From VRUE01 sp963704505 (GTDB lineage Bacteria > Actinomycetota > Thermoleophilia > Solirubrobacterales > 70-9), in the NCBI GenBank assembly GCA_963704505.1, contig OY969912.1:1426001-1490000 (forward strand): 64,000 bases of DNA. Direction: 5' to 3'. Position numbers and translations under genes: made by a program. The notes beneath the pieces were generated by a model. That model saw only the letters and a program-made list of their open reading frames with translations. It did no database searches and was not told the origin of the DNA. Positions 54,157 through 62,731 of the stretch are shown one piece after another (the stretch's first letter is position 1; each line of letters starts with the position of its first letter).

Positions 54157-55452
54157 GTGAGCGTCATCGACGCAATCCACGCGCGCCAGGTCCTTGACTC
54201 GCGCGGAAACCCGACCGTTGAGGTCGAGGTAAGGCTCGAGTCGGGCGCAGTCGGGCTCGCCGCGGTCCCCTCGGGGGCCTCGACCGGCGAGTTCGAGGCG
54301 GTCGAGCTGCGCGACGGCGGCGAAGCCTGGGCCGGCAAGGGCGTGGCGCAGGCGGTCGACAACGTGAACGGCGAAATCGCCTCGACGCTGAAGGGCGCGC
54401 GGGCAGCCGAGCAGGGCAACCTCGACCAGACGATGATCGCCATGGACGGCACGCCGAACAAGGGCCGCCTGGGCGCCAACGCGATTCTCGGCGTCTCCCT
54501 CGCGGTCGCCAAGGCCGCCGCCGCCGACTCGGGCCAGCCCCTGTACAGGTACCTGGCCGAGCTATACGGGGGAGGGGAGCCGCGCCTGATGCCGGTTCCG
54601 ATGATGAACGTGCTGAACGGCGGTGCCCACGCCGACAACTCGGTCGACTTCCAGGAGTTCATGATCGTCCCGGCCGGCGCCTCGAGCTTCTCCGAAGGCC
54701 TGCGGGTCGGGGTCGAGGTCTTCCACGCGCTCAAGAAGAGCCTCGCCGGCAAGGGCCTCTCGACCGCGGTCGGCGACGAGGGCGGCTTCGCCCCCAGCCT
54801 GGAGTCCAACGAGGCGGCCCTGGAGGCGGTCCTCGCCGGCGTCTCGGCGGCCGGCTACGAGCCGGGTAGGGACGTCTACATCGCCCTCGACCCGGCGACC
54901 AGCGAGCTCTTCTCCGACGGGTCCTACGCGCTCGAGCACGAGGGGCGAAGCCTCTCGCCCGACGAGATGGCCGGCTACTGGGCCGACATCTGCGCCCGCT
55001 ATCCGGTCGTCTCGATCGAGGACGGCATGGACGAGGAGGACTGGGATGGCTGGAAGCTCCTCACGGAACGGGTGGGGGAGAGGGTCCAGCTGGTCGGCGA
55101 CGACCTCTTCGTCACCAACCCGGAGCGCCTCCGACGCGGCATCGAGCTCGGCGTCGGCAACTCGATCCTGGTCAAGGTCAATCAGATCGGAACCCTGACC
55201 GAGACCCTCGAGGCGATCCGCGTCGCCCGCGACGCCGGATACAGCGCGGTCATCTCCCACCGCTCGGGTGAGACCGAGGACACGACGATCGCCGACCTCG
55301 CGGTCGGCACCGGCGCCGGGCAGATCAAGACCGGCGCACCGTCGCGCTCGGATCGCACCGCCAAGTACAACCGCTTGCTGCGGATCGAGGAGGAGCTCGG
55401 CGACGCCGCCGAGTTCCCCGGCCTGCAGGCGTTCGCCCAAGCGTCCGGTTAG
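54157..55452 (+). CDS. eno: Phosphopyruvate hydratase (enolase)
   Basis: A 431-residue glycolytic enzyme converting 2-phosphoglycerate to phosphoenolpyruvate. Markers: QVLDSRGNPTVEVEV, the flexible loop PSGASTGEFEAVELRDG, MMNVLNGGAHADN, VGDEGGFAP, the metal site VSIEDGMDEEDWDGW, LVKVNQIGTLTE and SHRSGETEDT with the catalytic lysine region. GTG start immediately follows the foldase stop codon, implying coupled translation. Confidence 0.97.
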   Translation: MSVIDAIHARQVLDSRGNPTVEVEVRLESGAVGLAAVPSGASTGEFEAVELRDGGEAWAGKGVAQAVDNVNGEIASTLKGARAAEQGNLDQTMIAMDGTPNKGRLGANAILGVSLAVAKAAAADSGQPLYRYLAELYGGGEPRLMPVPMMNVLNGGAHADNSVDFQEFMIVPAGASSFSEGLRVGVEVFHALKKSLAGKGLSTAVGDEGGFAPSLESNEAALEAVLAGVSAAGYEPGRDVYIALDPATSELFSDGSYALEHEGRSLSPDEMAGYWADICARYPVVSIEDGMDEEDWDGWKLLTERVGERVQLVGDDLFVTNPERLRRGIELGVGNSILVKVNQIGTLTETLEAIRVARDAGYSAVISHRSGETEDTTIADLAVGTGAGQIKTGAPSRSDRTAKYNRLLRIEEELGDAAEFPGLQAFAQASG

Positions 55453-55488
55453 TGGAGGAAAGCCGGGCCCGGTCGCGTAGGACCGAGC

Positions 55489-55848
55489 ATGGCAGCACGT
55501 GCGCAGGCAGTCAGGAGCACCGGCCGCCGCCGCCCCGCGGCCAGGCGGCCCGCCGCCCGCCGCGGGCCCAGCAGGATCCAATGGGACCGAGTCGGTCGAG
55601 TCGCGCTGACCCTCGTCCTCGCCGCCGTCCTCTATTCCTACTTCCACCCGGCGATCGACTTCTTCAAGACCTATCGCTCGACCAGTGCCGCCAAGGTCAC
55701 CTTCCACGAAGAGCTGACCGAAAACAAGCGGCTTCACCGCCGCGTGCAGCGCGCAGGCGACCCGATCGCGCTCGATGCGATGGCCCGCGGCCAGGGCATG
55801 ATCGCCGCCGAAGAGACGCCGTACGTGGTCCGTCCCGCCGGCCGCTAG
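55489..55848 (+). CDS. FtsB/DivIC-family septum formation initiator
   Basis: A 119-residue bitopic membrane protein of the divisome: basic cytoplasmic tail (1-35, RRRPAARRPAARRGPSRIQW), one helix (about 36-53), a coiled coil (about 64-90) and the family end motif DAMARGQGMIAAEE. It links FtsL and FtsQ in cell division. The eno-ftsB order is widely conserved. TAGGAC (55478-55483) lies 5 nt before the ATG and could give a leaderless transcript besides read-through from eno. Confidence 0.85.
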   Translation: MAARAQAVRSTGRRRPAARRPAARRGPSRIQWDRVGRVALTLVLAAVLYSYFHPAIDFFKTYRSTSAAKVTFHEELTENKRLHRRVQRAGDPIALDAMARGQGMIAAEETPYVVRPAGR

Positions 55849-55873
55849 CCTGCCCCGGGGTGGCGCCCCTGCG

Positions 55874-58087
55874 ATGACCAGCGTCGGCTCCTATCTGCTC
55901 GGCGCCGCCGGCCTGGCGGCACTCGTCCTGGCCCTCGGCTTCAGTGCCTTCAGCCTGCGCAAACGCCTGCTGCCCGACTGGTCCGGCGCCCCTGCCCGCC
56001 TGATCGAGACGATCACCGCCCTGGCCCTCCTCCTCACCCTGAGCGAGCTCCTGGGAACGGTGAGCCTCCTCTACGCCTGGACCCTGTTCGCTACAGCCCT
56101 CCTGGCGGCCGGCGCAATCGCCTGGTGGTCTCGTCCCTCACCCGCTCCCGCCCCCGCCATCTCGGACGCCCGTCCTACGAATCCCGCTCCTGCCGGGCCC
56201 CGCGGCGCGGGCGTTGACGGCCCGGGCACGTGGGAGCTGGTCGTCATGTTCGGGGTCATCGCCCTGGTCGTCGCCCACTGGGGCCTGACGATCGACTCCG
56301 CCCTCGACCGTGGGATCTTCAACTTCGACTCGCTCTGGTACCACATGCCGTTCGCCGCGGACATCGCCCAGAGCCACTCGGTCACCGGTCTCCACTACAC
56401 CGAGACGGTCTTCACCAACTGGTTCTACCCGCAGAACTCAGAGCTCCTGCACGCCGACGGCATCCTCTTCGTCCATCGCGACACCCTCTCCCTGTTCATC
56501 AATCTCGGCTGGCTCGCGATCGCCTTCCTCTCGGCCTGGGTGATCGGCCGGCCCTGGGGGCGCGGGCACCTCAGCGTGGTCGCCGTCGCCATCGTCCTCG
56601 AGTGCCACACGCTGATCGTCCGTGAGCCGGGTGCTGCCAAGAACGACCTGATGGCCGCGGCTCTGATCCTCGCCGCCGTGGCGATCGTCGTCGTCGCCTG
56701 GGAGGTGGGCCGGGATGGAGAGCGCGGCGTGCTTCCGGTCGGCTGGCCGTTGGCGGCGGCCGGGATCGCGGTCGGCATGGCCGCCGGGACGAAGCTCACG
56801 GTGCTGGCGATGGCGGCGGCGATGAGCGTCGCGGTGATTGTCCTCGCGCCGGCCGGCCGGAGGCGGGCAGCCGCCGCCTGGTGGTTCGTGCCGGCCCTCC
56901 TCGGCGGCGGCTACTGGTACCTGCGCAATCTGGTCGTCTCCGGCAACCCGCTTCCCGAGGTTGCCCACCTGGGGCCGATCGCGCTGCCACACCCCGAACG
57001 CCTGCAGACCGCGAGGCCGGACTTCAACGTGGCCCACTACGCCACCGACACCGATGTCTGGCGCCACTACTTCCTACCCGGCCTGCACGAGCAGTTCGGG
57101 TCGCTGTGGCCGCTGGTGATCGGCGGAGCGATCCTCTCGGCGGTCCTCGCGATCGGCTGGGGCCGCAGCCGCGCCGTGCGCTGGATGGGCGGCGTGACCC
57201 TGTTCGGGATGCTCGCCTACCCCTTCGCGCCGCTCAGCGCCGCCGGCGCGGAGGGCGCCCCGGAAGCCTTCGCGATCAACCTCCGCTACGTCGTCCCCAC
57301 CTTGCTCGCGGGCCTCGCCCTGCTTCCCCTTCCCAGGATTCTGGACGCCCGGCGCCGGCAATGGGCGCTGCTGGCGGCGCTGGTCGTCGTCCTCGTCGTC
57401 ACCGACCGCTCCGACGCCGCCCTCAGGGACCCGTCGCGCGTGTTCGGGGTCGCCCTGGCGCTGCTCCTGGTCGTGGTCCCCGCCGGCCTGCTCCTCTGGC
57501 GCAGGCGCGGCCTCCCGGCGCCGGCCCTGGCAGCCGGGCTCGGCCTGCTGGGGATCGTCCTGATCGGGACCGGGTACCCGGTCCAGCGTGACTACCTCGA
57601 CGCGCGTTTCAGCAACGACCTCCCCAGCGAAGAACGCATTCCAGGCCTCGACCTCGACTCCGCCTACGGCTGGGCAAGGAACGTCGAGGACTCGAAGATC
57701 GGGCTGGCCGGGACGACGGCGGGGTTCCTCGGCTACGGCTTCTTCGGCACCGACCTCTCCAACCGGGTCGTCTACCTCGGCGAAAAGGCTCCACACGGCG
57801 CCTTCGTCCCGATCCCGACCTGCGGGCGCTTCCTCGCCGCGACTCGCGCCGCCGACCTCGACTACCTGGTGACCGCGCCCTTCCTCAACTTCGTCCACAG
57901 CAGCGACCCGATCGCCTCGCCCGAGGCGCGCTGGCTGCGCCCCGCGGCGGCCTCCGGCGAGATCGCCCCGGTTCTGCGCAGCGGCCCGGTGACCGTCTGG
58001 CGGGTCCGCCGCCCGCTCACGACCGGCTGCGGCCCCTCGCAGGCCCCCCTGCGCCAGGTTCCCGACTCACCGGGCTCCGATGGCTAG
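55874..58087 (+). CDS. Large GT-C-like membrane glycosyltransferase
   Basis: A 737-residue membrane protein with about 13 hydrophobic helices and a C-terminal soluble domain (about 570-737). An extracytoplasmic loop after residue 150 reads FNFDSLWYHMPFAADIAQSH, and later TNWFYPQNSELLHADGILF. A D-containing first loop followed by an HMP/PQ segment suits GT-C glycosyltransferases. Donor and acceptor are unknown. It differs from the GT-C protein at 4978 in length and motif. Overlaps the next gene by 8 bp. Confidence 0.7.
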   Translation: MTSVGSYLLGAAGLAALVLALGFSAFSLRKRLLPDWSGAPARLIETITALALLLTLSELLGTVSLLYAWTLFATALLAAGAIAWWSRPSPAPAPAISDARPTNPAPAGPRGAGVDGPGTWELVVMFGVIALVVAHWGLTIDSALDRGIFNFDSLWYHMPFAADIAQSHSVTGLHYTETVFTNWFYPQNSELLHADGILFVHRDTLSLFINLGWLAIAFLSAWVIGRPWGRGHLSVVAVAIVLECHTLIVREPGAAKNDLMAAALILAAVAIVVVAWEVGRDGERGVLPVGWPLAAAGIAVGMAAGTKLTVLAMAAAMSVAVIVLAPAGRRRAAAAWWFVPALLGGGYWYLRNLVVSGNPLPEVAHLGPIALPHPERLQTARPDFNVAHYATDTDVWRHYFLPGLHEQFGSLWPLVIGGAILSAVLAIGWGRSRAVRWMGGVTLFGMLAYPFAPLSAAGAEGAPEAFAINLRYVVPTLLAGLALLPLPRILDARRRQWALLAALVVVLVVTDRSDAALRDPSRVFGVALALLLVVVPAGLLLWRRRGLPAPALAAGLGLLGIVLIGTGYPVQRDYLDARFSNDLPSEERIPGLDLDSAYGWARNVEDSKIGLAGTTAGFLGYGFFGTDLSNRVVYLGEKAPHGAFVPIPTCGRFLAATRAADLDYLVTAPFLNFVHSSDPIASPEARWLRPAAASGEIAPVLRSGPVTVWRVRRPLTTGCGPSQAPLRQVPDSPGSDG

Positions 58088-58406
58088 CTACCCCCTCGAG
58101 AACGCCCGCTTCCAGTGGGAAGACGGCTGGCGGGCCTACGGGGCTCTTGAAGACGACCCGCGGTCCCGCCGCCAGGCCGAGCGCATCGTCGGGGCGATCC
58201 AGGACGAGCTGCGCCGCCGGGTCGGCATCACCTTCACCGCCGCCGAACTGGCCGACTGTTACGGGGCAGGCACCGATTGGTGCCTGCAGGTGGCCCTGGA
58301 TACGGCTCCCGAGCTGAGCGGTGAAGCCCAGGCCCTCGCCGACGCGGCCTTCTGGCTCTACCTGCGTCGCGCCGGCGACTATGCGGGCGGGCGGCTAGCT
58401 CTCTGA
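58080..58406 (+). CDS. Small helical conserved hypothetical protein
   Basis: A 108-residue soluble, helical protein beginning MASYPLENARFQWEDGWRAY. Segments FTAAELADCYGAGTDWCLQV and ADAAFWLYLRRAGDYAGG look like a conserved core. I do not recognise a named domain. It overlaps the GT-C gene by 8 bp at its start and the convergent gene by 12 bp at its end. Confidence 0.65.
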   Translation: MASYPLENARFQWEDGWRAYGALEDDPRSRRQAERIVGAIQDELRRRVGITFTAAELADCYGAGTDWCLQVALDTAPELSGEAQALADAAFWLYLRRAGDYAGGRLAL

Positions 58407-58967
58407 GTCTTCGTCGTCGTCGGCGGCGGCGGCGCCGGCGCGGCGGATCACGATCTGATCCGCCTCGATCCGCACGGTGACGTCCCGCTGTCCGGCCCAG
58501 TGCTCTGTGTAGACCGGGTTGTCCTTGACCGAGGCGTCGAGCCAGAGCCCGTAGCCGTCGGTTTCGCCGTGGTCGAAGGTCGCCTCGATCTCTTTGCGAC
58601 GCCCGCGGCCTCCGCGGCGCCCACGGCGGCGACGGCGTTTGGGCCGCTCCCCGTCCTCGTCGCCATCGTCCTCGGCGTCTGAGCCCTCGTCGTCCTCGAC
58701 GTCCTCGTCGGGAACCTCGGCCTCCTCGGCCTTGGTCGCCTCCTCCTCGGCGGTCGCGGCCTCGATCTCGGCCTCGATCTCGTCGCGGAGATCGACTTCG
58801 CCGGTGCCGGGGTCGTCGGCGTCGGGCTCGAAGCCGTGCTGCTTGCGGAACTCACGCAGCTCCGAGGTGCTGACCTCGAGCTGATGGGCGATCCACGCAT
58901 CGGTCCGCCCCTGGCGGACCCAGGCGCGAATCTGATTGAGCTGTGGCTTCAGTGACCTTCTGGGCAT
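58395..58967 (-). CDS. HTH-like protein with acidic and arginine-rich regions
   Basis: A 190-residue protein. The N-terminal 45 residues (LNQIRAWVRQGRTDAWIAHQ, LEVSTSELREFRKQHG) resemble a helix-turn-helix of the kind that recognises DNA. An acidic stretch (about 50-108) and an arginine/glycine block (RRRRRRGRRGGRGRRK) follow, then a folded-looking end (GYGLWLDASVKDNPVYTEHW). Nucleic-acid binding is likely. TAGACT at 58978-58983 (58977 is 9 nt from the ATG) suggests a nearly leaderless mRNA. Function unknown. Confidence 0.65.
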   Translation of the reverse strand: MPRRSLKPQLNQIRAWVRQGRTDAWIAHQLEVSTSELREFRKQHGFEPDADDPGTGEVDLRDEIEAEIEAATAEEEATKAEEAEVPDEDVEDDEGSDAEDDGDEDGERPKRRRRRGRRGGRGRRKEIEATFDHGETDGYGLWLDASVKDNPVYTEHWAGQRDVTVRIEADQIVIRRAGAAAADDDEDSES

Positions 58968-59011
58968 CGGCGCGCGAGTCTATTCAACCGTGGGGGTAGC
59001 CCGCACGGCCG

Positions 59012-59251
59012 CTAGGCCATCAGGAACGCTAGAGCCTCGAACATCGCGACCACGACGACGATCACGGTCACCGTCAGGCAGACGGCGAGGACGCTGAAGC
59101 GCACCTTGCCCTCCTGCTCGGTACGCGTGATTCGCCGCTCACGGGAGCGGTTCGCGGCGCGACGGCGGAGCTGCTCTCGCCGGCGACGCTCAAGGGATGT
59201 CTCCTGTTCGAAAGCCGACTCGAACTGGGAGATGCTCTGGCGCATTCGCAT
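59012..59251 (-). CDS. Small C-terminally anchored hypothetical protein
   Basis: A 79-residue protein: a charged coiled-coil-like region (FESAFEQETSLERRRREQLR), a basic patch, and one C-terminal helix (FSVLAVCLTVTVIVVVVAMF). The frame is open to 59326, but ATG 59251 begins the sensible part. No family recognised. Confidence 0.5.
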   Translation of the reverse strand: MRMRQSISQFESAFEQETSLERRRREQLRRRAANRSRERRITRTEQEGKVRFSVLAVCLTVTVIVVVVAMFEALAFLMA

Positions 59252-59339
59252 AGTCAGGGGGCCCCGCAGGGCTGCGCGAGACCGTAGCAAAGCTGCAACG
59301 TCAATTGCAGGGACAAGATGTGGCAAGCGTCACACGAAG

Positions 59340-59843
59340 TCAGGACCCGCAGGCGCCCCAGAGGCCGCGCCCGCTGCGAGCCGCCTGCAGCTCGAGCCGG
59401 CGGAAGAGAGGCGCGTAGCGGTCGTTGGGTGGGATCGTCAGCGAACGCGCGAGCCCGCGCCTGACCAGGGTCGCGTTGAACATGCTGCCTCCGAGGTGGA
59501 GGTATCCGAGCAGCCGCCCGTAGACGTCGTGGCGCTCGACCCCGAAGTCGACCGTGACGGCGCGGCCTTCCAGACGGGAATGGCTGAACGCCGACGCCTG
59601 GGGGCCGAAGCACTGCACCGGAGTGTCCGGCTTCACCGTCTCCGGCGTGTCGACCCCGATCAATCGCAGGTCCTCGCGCCGCCCTTCGAAGGCGATTTCG
59701 ACGGTGTCGCCATCGACCACCCTGACCACCTCGGCACTCACCGAGGCCGGCCCTCCTTCGCCGCGCTCCACCTCCCACGGCCGCAGGACGAGCAGCGCGA
59801 CGACGACGACGAGCACTGCACTGCCGATCCGTCCGCTGTTCAT
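59340..59843 (-). CDS. Thermonuclease (SNase) family exported nuclease
   Basis: A 167-residue protein with an N-terminal signal or anchor helix (about 7-20) and an SNase OB-fold: VVRVVDGDTVEIAFEGRRED, LRLIGVDTPET, SRLEGRAVTVDFG, HDVYGRLLGYLHL and RGLARSL. The Asp/Arg/Glu cluster of staphylococcal nuclease is recognisable. Likely cleaves DNA or RNA outside the membrane using calcium. ATG 59843 has a textbook AGGAGG ribosome site, one of few in the window. Confidence 0.9.
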   Translation of the reverse strand: MNSGRIGSAVLVVVVALLVLRPWEVERGEGGPASVSAEVVRVVDGDTVEIAFEGRREDLRLIGVDTPETVKPDTPVQCFGPQASAFSHSRLEGRAVTVDFGVERHDVYGRLLGYLHLGGSMFNATLVRRGLARSLTIPPNDRYAPLFRRLELQAARSGRGLWGACGS

Positions 59844-59887
59844 TCCCTCCTAAGGGCGCGGCGCCCGCGGAAGGCCTGCTCGGTCCG

Positions 59888-60808
59888 CTAGGGAATCCTC
59901 GTCACGTTGGAGAGGAGCGTCTCCTTGATCTGGCCGACGATCTCGAGCGCCTCGCTCCACTCGCGCTGCCAGACGTTGCGGCCGAAGATCACTCCCGAGC
60001 CACCGGCACGCATGATGTCGCCGGTGTGGCCGAGGACGGTCTCGTCGTCGACCTTCGAGCCGCCCGAGAGGACCACGAGCGCGCGGCCCGCCGAGGCGAC
60101 GCAGTGCGCGACCGCTTCCTCGTGGCTGAACTGTTGCTCGTTGTAGGGGGCGGGGGCGGCCTTGTCCTTGTCGGCGTCGATCTTCGGCATGTTGAGCTTG
60201 ACCACATCGGCGCCCATCTCCATCGCCATCCGCGCCGCGTAATCGATCGCGTAGAAGGAGTTCTGTCCTCCCTTTTCCTCGATCCCTTCGCCGCGCGGGT
60301 AGGACCAGACGATCAGCGGCATCCCGAAGCGGTCGCATTCTTCGCGCACGCGGCGCAGTTGGGCGAGGTCCTCGTCCTGGCGCGGCGAGCCGACGTAGAG
60401 CGTGTATCCGATCGCGTCGGCTCCGAGGCGGACGCCGTCCTCGACACTGGCGTTGCACGAGGAGAAGGCCTTCGCCGAGGAGGGGACGTCGGTCTTGCCG
60501 TTCACCTTGAGGATCAGCGGCACCTGGCCGGCGTAGTCGGGGTAGTACTTGCTGGCCAGGCCGATCTGGCAGGCGAGGGCGGAGTAACCGGCCTCCGCCG
60601 CGAGCCGAAACTGGTAATCGGGGTCCTTCGAGGCGGGGTTGGGGAAGAAGTCGCGTGGGCCGTGCTCGATGCCCTGGTCGATCGGCAGCAGCATGAGCGT
60701 GCCGTTGCCGGGGCCGAACTCGAACAGCAACCTGCGCAAGCGGGTCCGTTTGCCGGGTGCGAGCTCGGCAAGAAGGGATTTCTGCTCGGTCTGGGTGTCG
60801 ACAGCCAC
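59888..60808 (-). CDS. Class I fructose-bisphosphate aldolase, DhnA type
   Basis: A 306-residue TIM-barrel enzyme of the archaeal/DhnA class I family, splitting fructose-1,6-bisphosphate by Schiff base. Markers: LPIDQGIEHGPRDFF, LGADAIGYTLYVGS, MPLIVWSYPRGEG, and MGADVVKLNMPK with K204 as likely Schiff-base lysine, ending SGGSKVDDE and GVIFGRNVWQR for phosphate binding. With eno 4 kb away, it serves glycolysis or gluconeogenesis. GTG 60808 has a strong ribosome site (GAGGAGGAG). Confidence 0.92.
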   Translation of the reverse strand: MAVDTQTEQKSLLAELAPGKRTRLRRLLFEFGPGNGTLMLLPIDQGIEHGPRDFFPNPASKDPDYQFRLAAEAGYSALACQIGLASKYYPDYAGQVPLILKVNGKTDVPSSAKAFSSCNASVEDGVRLGADAIGYTLYVGSPRQDEDLAQLRRVREECDRFGMPLIVWSYPRGEGIEEKGGQNSFYAIDYAARMAMEMGADVVKLNMPKIDADKDKAAPAPYNEQQFSHEEAVAHCVASAGRALVVLSGGSKVDDETVLGHTGDIMRAGGSGVIFGRNVWQREWSEALEIVGQIKETLLSNVTRIP

Positions 60809-60884
60809 GCTTCTCCTCCTCGAAAATTTGGGTCCGGGGAGTATGCCACCGGGACGCGGCCTTCAGCGGGCCGGGGCCGGGGGC

Positions 60885-60890
60885 TATCCT
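60885..60890 (+). promoter_or_regulatory. -10 box of the zinc-ribbon rhomboid gene
   Basis: TATCCT ends 9 nt before ATG 60900 (3 nt before the alternative ATG 60894). Same CTATCCT string as upstream of rplY and of the gene at 6592. Confidence 0.4.
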
Positions 60891-60899
60891 CGGATGACC

Positions 60900-61673
60900 A
60901 TGAGCGAGACTGAGCTCAGCGTCATTTGCAAGAACTGCGGCTCCGAGGTCAGTCCCTACGTCACCGAGTGCCCGTATTGCGGCGCCCGCCTTCGCAAGCG
61001 GGCCCCCAAGCTCGAGCGTCGCGGCGACGGCCTCGAGCCGACACCGAAGCGCCGCCCCGGGCGGCGGCTTTTCGGCGGCCGGCTGAAGAAGCTCGGTGCC
61101 GCGACCGTCGCGGAGCGCCCATACGCGACCCTTGCGGCGGTCGGGGTCTCGGCGGCCGTGCTCCTGGTCCAGAAGGCCACCGGTGACTCGATCGCCCAGA
61201 TCGGCGGCATCGTCGTGCCGCTCGACGACCAGCTCTGGCGGGTCCTGACGGCGCCCTTCGCCTACGTCGACGTCGGCTACCTCTTCGTGATCGCGATCGC
61301 CCTGGCGATCTTCGGTGTTGGCCTCGAGCGCCGTCTGGGCAGCCCGGCGACCGCCCTGCTCTTCATCGCCTGCGGGGCGCTCGGGATGCTGGCGGCAAGC
61401 GGCATCGTCGACGCCCGCGGCGACTTCGACGTGATCGCAGGCGGCAACGGGATGGCCCTCGGTGCGGTCGCGGCCTGGTTCACGATCCGCCGAGCCGAGA
61501 CCCATGGCGCGATCGACCAGGACTACGACAAGATCGGCGTCGCGGTCGCCGCCGCGGTGCTTCTGGCGCTGCCGATCTTCGAGTCCTCGGCCAACGTCTT
61601 CGCCGGAATCGCCGGGGGCGCTGTCGGGGCGCTCGCCGGGCTGATCGCCGTGGCCCTGCGCTCCGAGCACTGA
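60900..61673 (+). CDS. Zinc-ribbon plus rhomboid-like membrane protein lacking catalytic residues
   Basis: A 257-residue protein. A zinc ribbon at the N-terminus (C10, C13, C24, C27: CKNCG and CPYCG) leads into six hydrophobic helices with rhomboid hallmarks, LWRVLTAPFAYVDVGYLFVI and IFGVGLERRLGSP. The active-site GxSG is GGNG (181-184), with Asn for the nucleophilic Ser. The later helix that should bring the His reads ESSANVFAGIAGGAVGAL with none. So it is probably a pseudoprotease. ATG 60894 is an alternative start. Coupled to the next gene by TGATG. Confidence 0.75.
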   Translation: MSETELSVICKNCGSEVSPYVTECPYCGARLRKRAPKLERRGDGLEPTPKRRPGRRLFGGRLKKLGAATVAERPYATLAAVGVSAAVLLVQKATGDSIAQIGGIVVPLDDQLWRVLTAPFAYVDVGYLFVIAIALAIFGVGLERRLGSPATALLFIACGALGMLAASGIVDARGDFDVIAGGNGMALGAVAAWFTIRRAETHGAIDQDYDKIGVAVAAAVLLALPIFESSANVFAGIAGGAVGALAGLIAVALRSEH

Positions 61674-62002
61674 TGGACCCGAGTGACGAGCGGCTCGAGG
61701 CCGCAGTCGAGCGGCTTACCGATTCGGAGCGTTTCGCCGAGGCGGAGCGGATCGTCTCGCGCGCCGCGCCGCACCTCCAGCGCGTCCTCGCCTCGGCCCT
61801 CGCCGAGGGTGGGTGGTTCGGGGAGTCCCACCGCTCGGCTGCGCTGACCGCCGCCACCGTCCCCGACCCGGACGAGCGGGTCACCGCGGTGAACGCGCTG
61901 CTTGCCGAGGAGGCGAGAATGGCGATGATGGTTGGCGTTGCCGTCGGTTGGGCACTACATGACGAGTTGACCGAGTCCGGGAAACCGGAAGGAGAGGATT
62001 GA
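61673..62002 (+). CDS. Small helical hypothetical protein
   Basis: A 109-residue acidic, helical protein starting MDPSDERLEAAVERLTDSER. Segment FAEAERIVSRAAPHLQRVLA and a mildly hydrophobic helix (ARMAMMVGVAVGWALHDEL) are notable. It overlaps the rhomboid-like gene by one base (TGATG) and precedes the MBL-fold gene by 4 bp, so the three form an operon. No family recognised. Confidence 0.6.
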   Translation: MDPSDERLEAAVERLTDSERFAEAERIVSRAAPHLQRVLASALAEGGWFGESHRSAALTAATVPDPDERVTAVNALLAEEARMAMMVGVAVGWALHDELTESGKPEGED

Positions 62003-62006
62003 AGCG

Positions 62007-62723
62007 ATGGAGATCAAGTTCCACGGCCAGTCGTGCTTCGAGCTGAGCGAGGGCGAGGCGAACCTGCTCATCGACCCGTTCCTGAAGCCCAATAACCCGG
62101 TGGCGGTCGCCACCGCCGATGAGGTCGAACCGACCCACATCGCGCTCAGCCACGGGCACATGGACCACGTCGCCGACGCGGTAGCGGTGGCTACCAGGAC
62201 AGGCGCGCACTGCATCGCGATCGTCGAGCTCGCCAACTGGCTCGACTCCCAGGGCGCCGACGCGGTCAGCGACCCCAACCTCGGTGGCACGGTCGAGCTC
62301 GACTGGGGGTGGATCAAGCTGGTCCCCGCCTGGCACACGAACACGATCCCGGGCTCCGACGAGGCTCCCTTCAGCGCCGAGCACGGGATCTCGATCGGAA
62401 CCGCCGCCGGCTTGCTGATCAACATCGGCGGCGTCACCGTCTACCACGCCGGCGACACCTGCCTGTTCGGCGACATGAAGTTGATCGCGGAACGGAACCC
62501 GATCGACATCGCCCTGCTGCCGATCGGCGGGCATTACACGATGGACCGCCACGACGCCGTCATCGCGGCCGAGTTCGTCGGCGCCGGAACGGTGATCCCG
62601 ATGCACTACGACACCTTCCCGCCGATCGAGACCGACGCCGGCGCGTTCAAGGACGAGGTCGAGTCGAAGACCTCATCGCAGGTAGTGATCCTCAAACCGG
62701 GCGAGACCCACACGCCCGGCTGA
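62007..62723 (+). CDS. Metal-dependent hydrolase, UPF0173 (metallo-beta-lactamase fold)
   Basis: A 238-residue cytosolic MBL-fold protein. It opens MEIKFHGQSCFELS with LLIDPFL, then the metal motif SHGHMDHVAD, and later VYHAGDTCLFGDM, LLPIGGHYTMD and VIPMHYDTFP, all matching UPF0173. Substrate is unknown for the family. A ribosome site (GGAGAGG) precedes the ATG. Confidence 0.92.
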   Translation: MEIKFHGQSCFELSEGEANLLIDPFLKPNNPVAVATADEVEPTHIALSHGHMDHVADAVAVATRTGAHCIAIVELANWLDSQGADAVSDPNLGGTVELDWGWIKLVPAWHTNTIPGSDEAPFSAEHGISIGTAAGLLINIGGVTVYHAGDTCLFGDMKLIAERNPIDIALLPIGGHYTMDRHDAVIAAEFVGAGTVIPMHYDTFPPIETDAGAFKDEVESKTSSQVVILKPGETHTPG

Positions 62724-62731
62724 GCGGCCGC

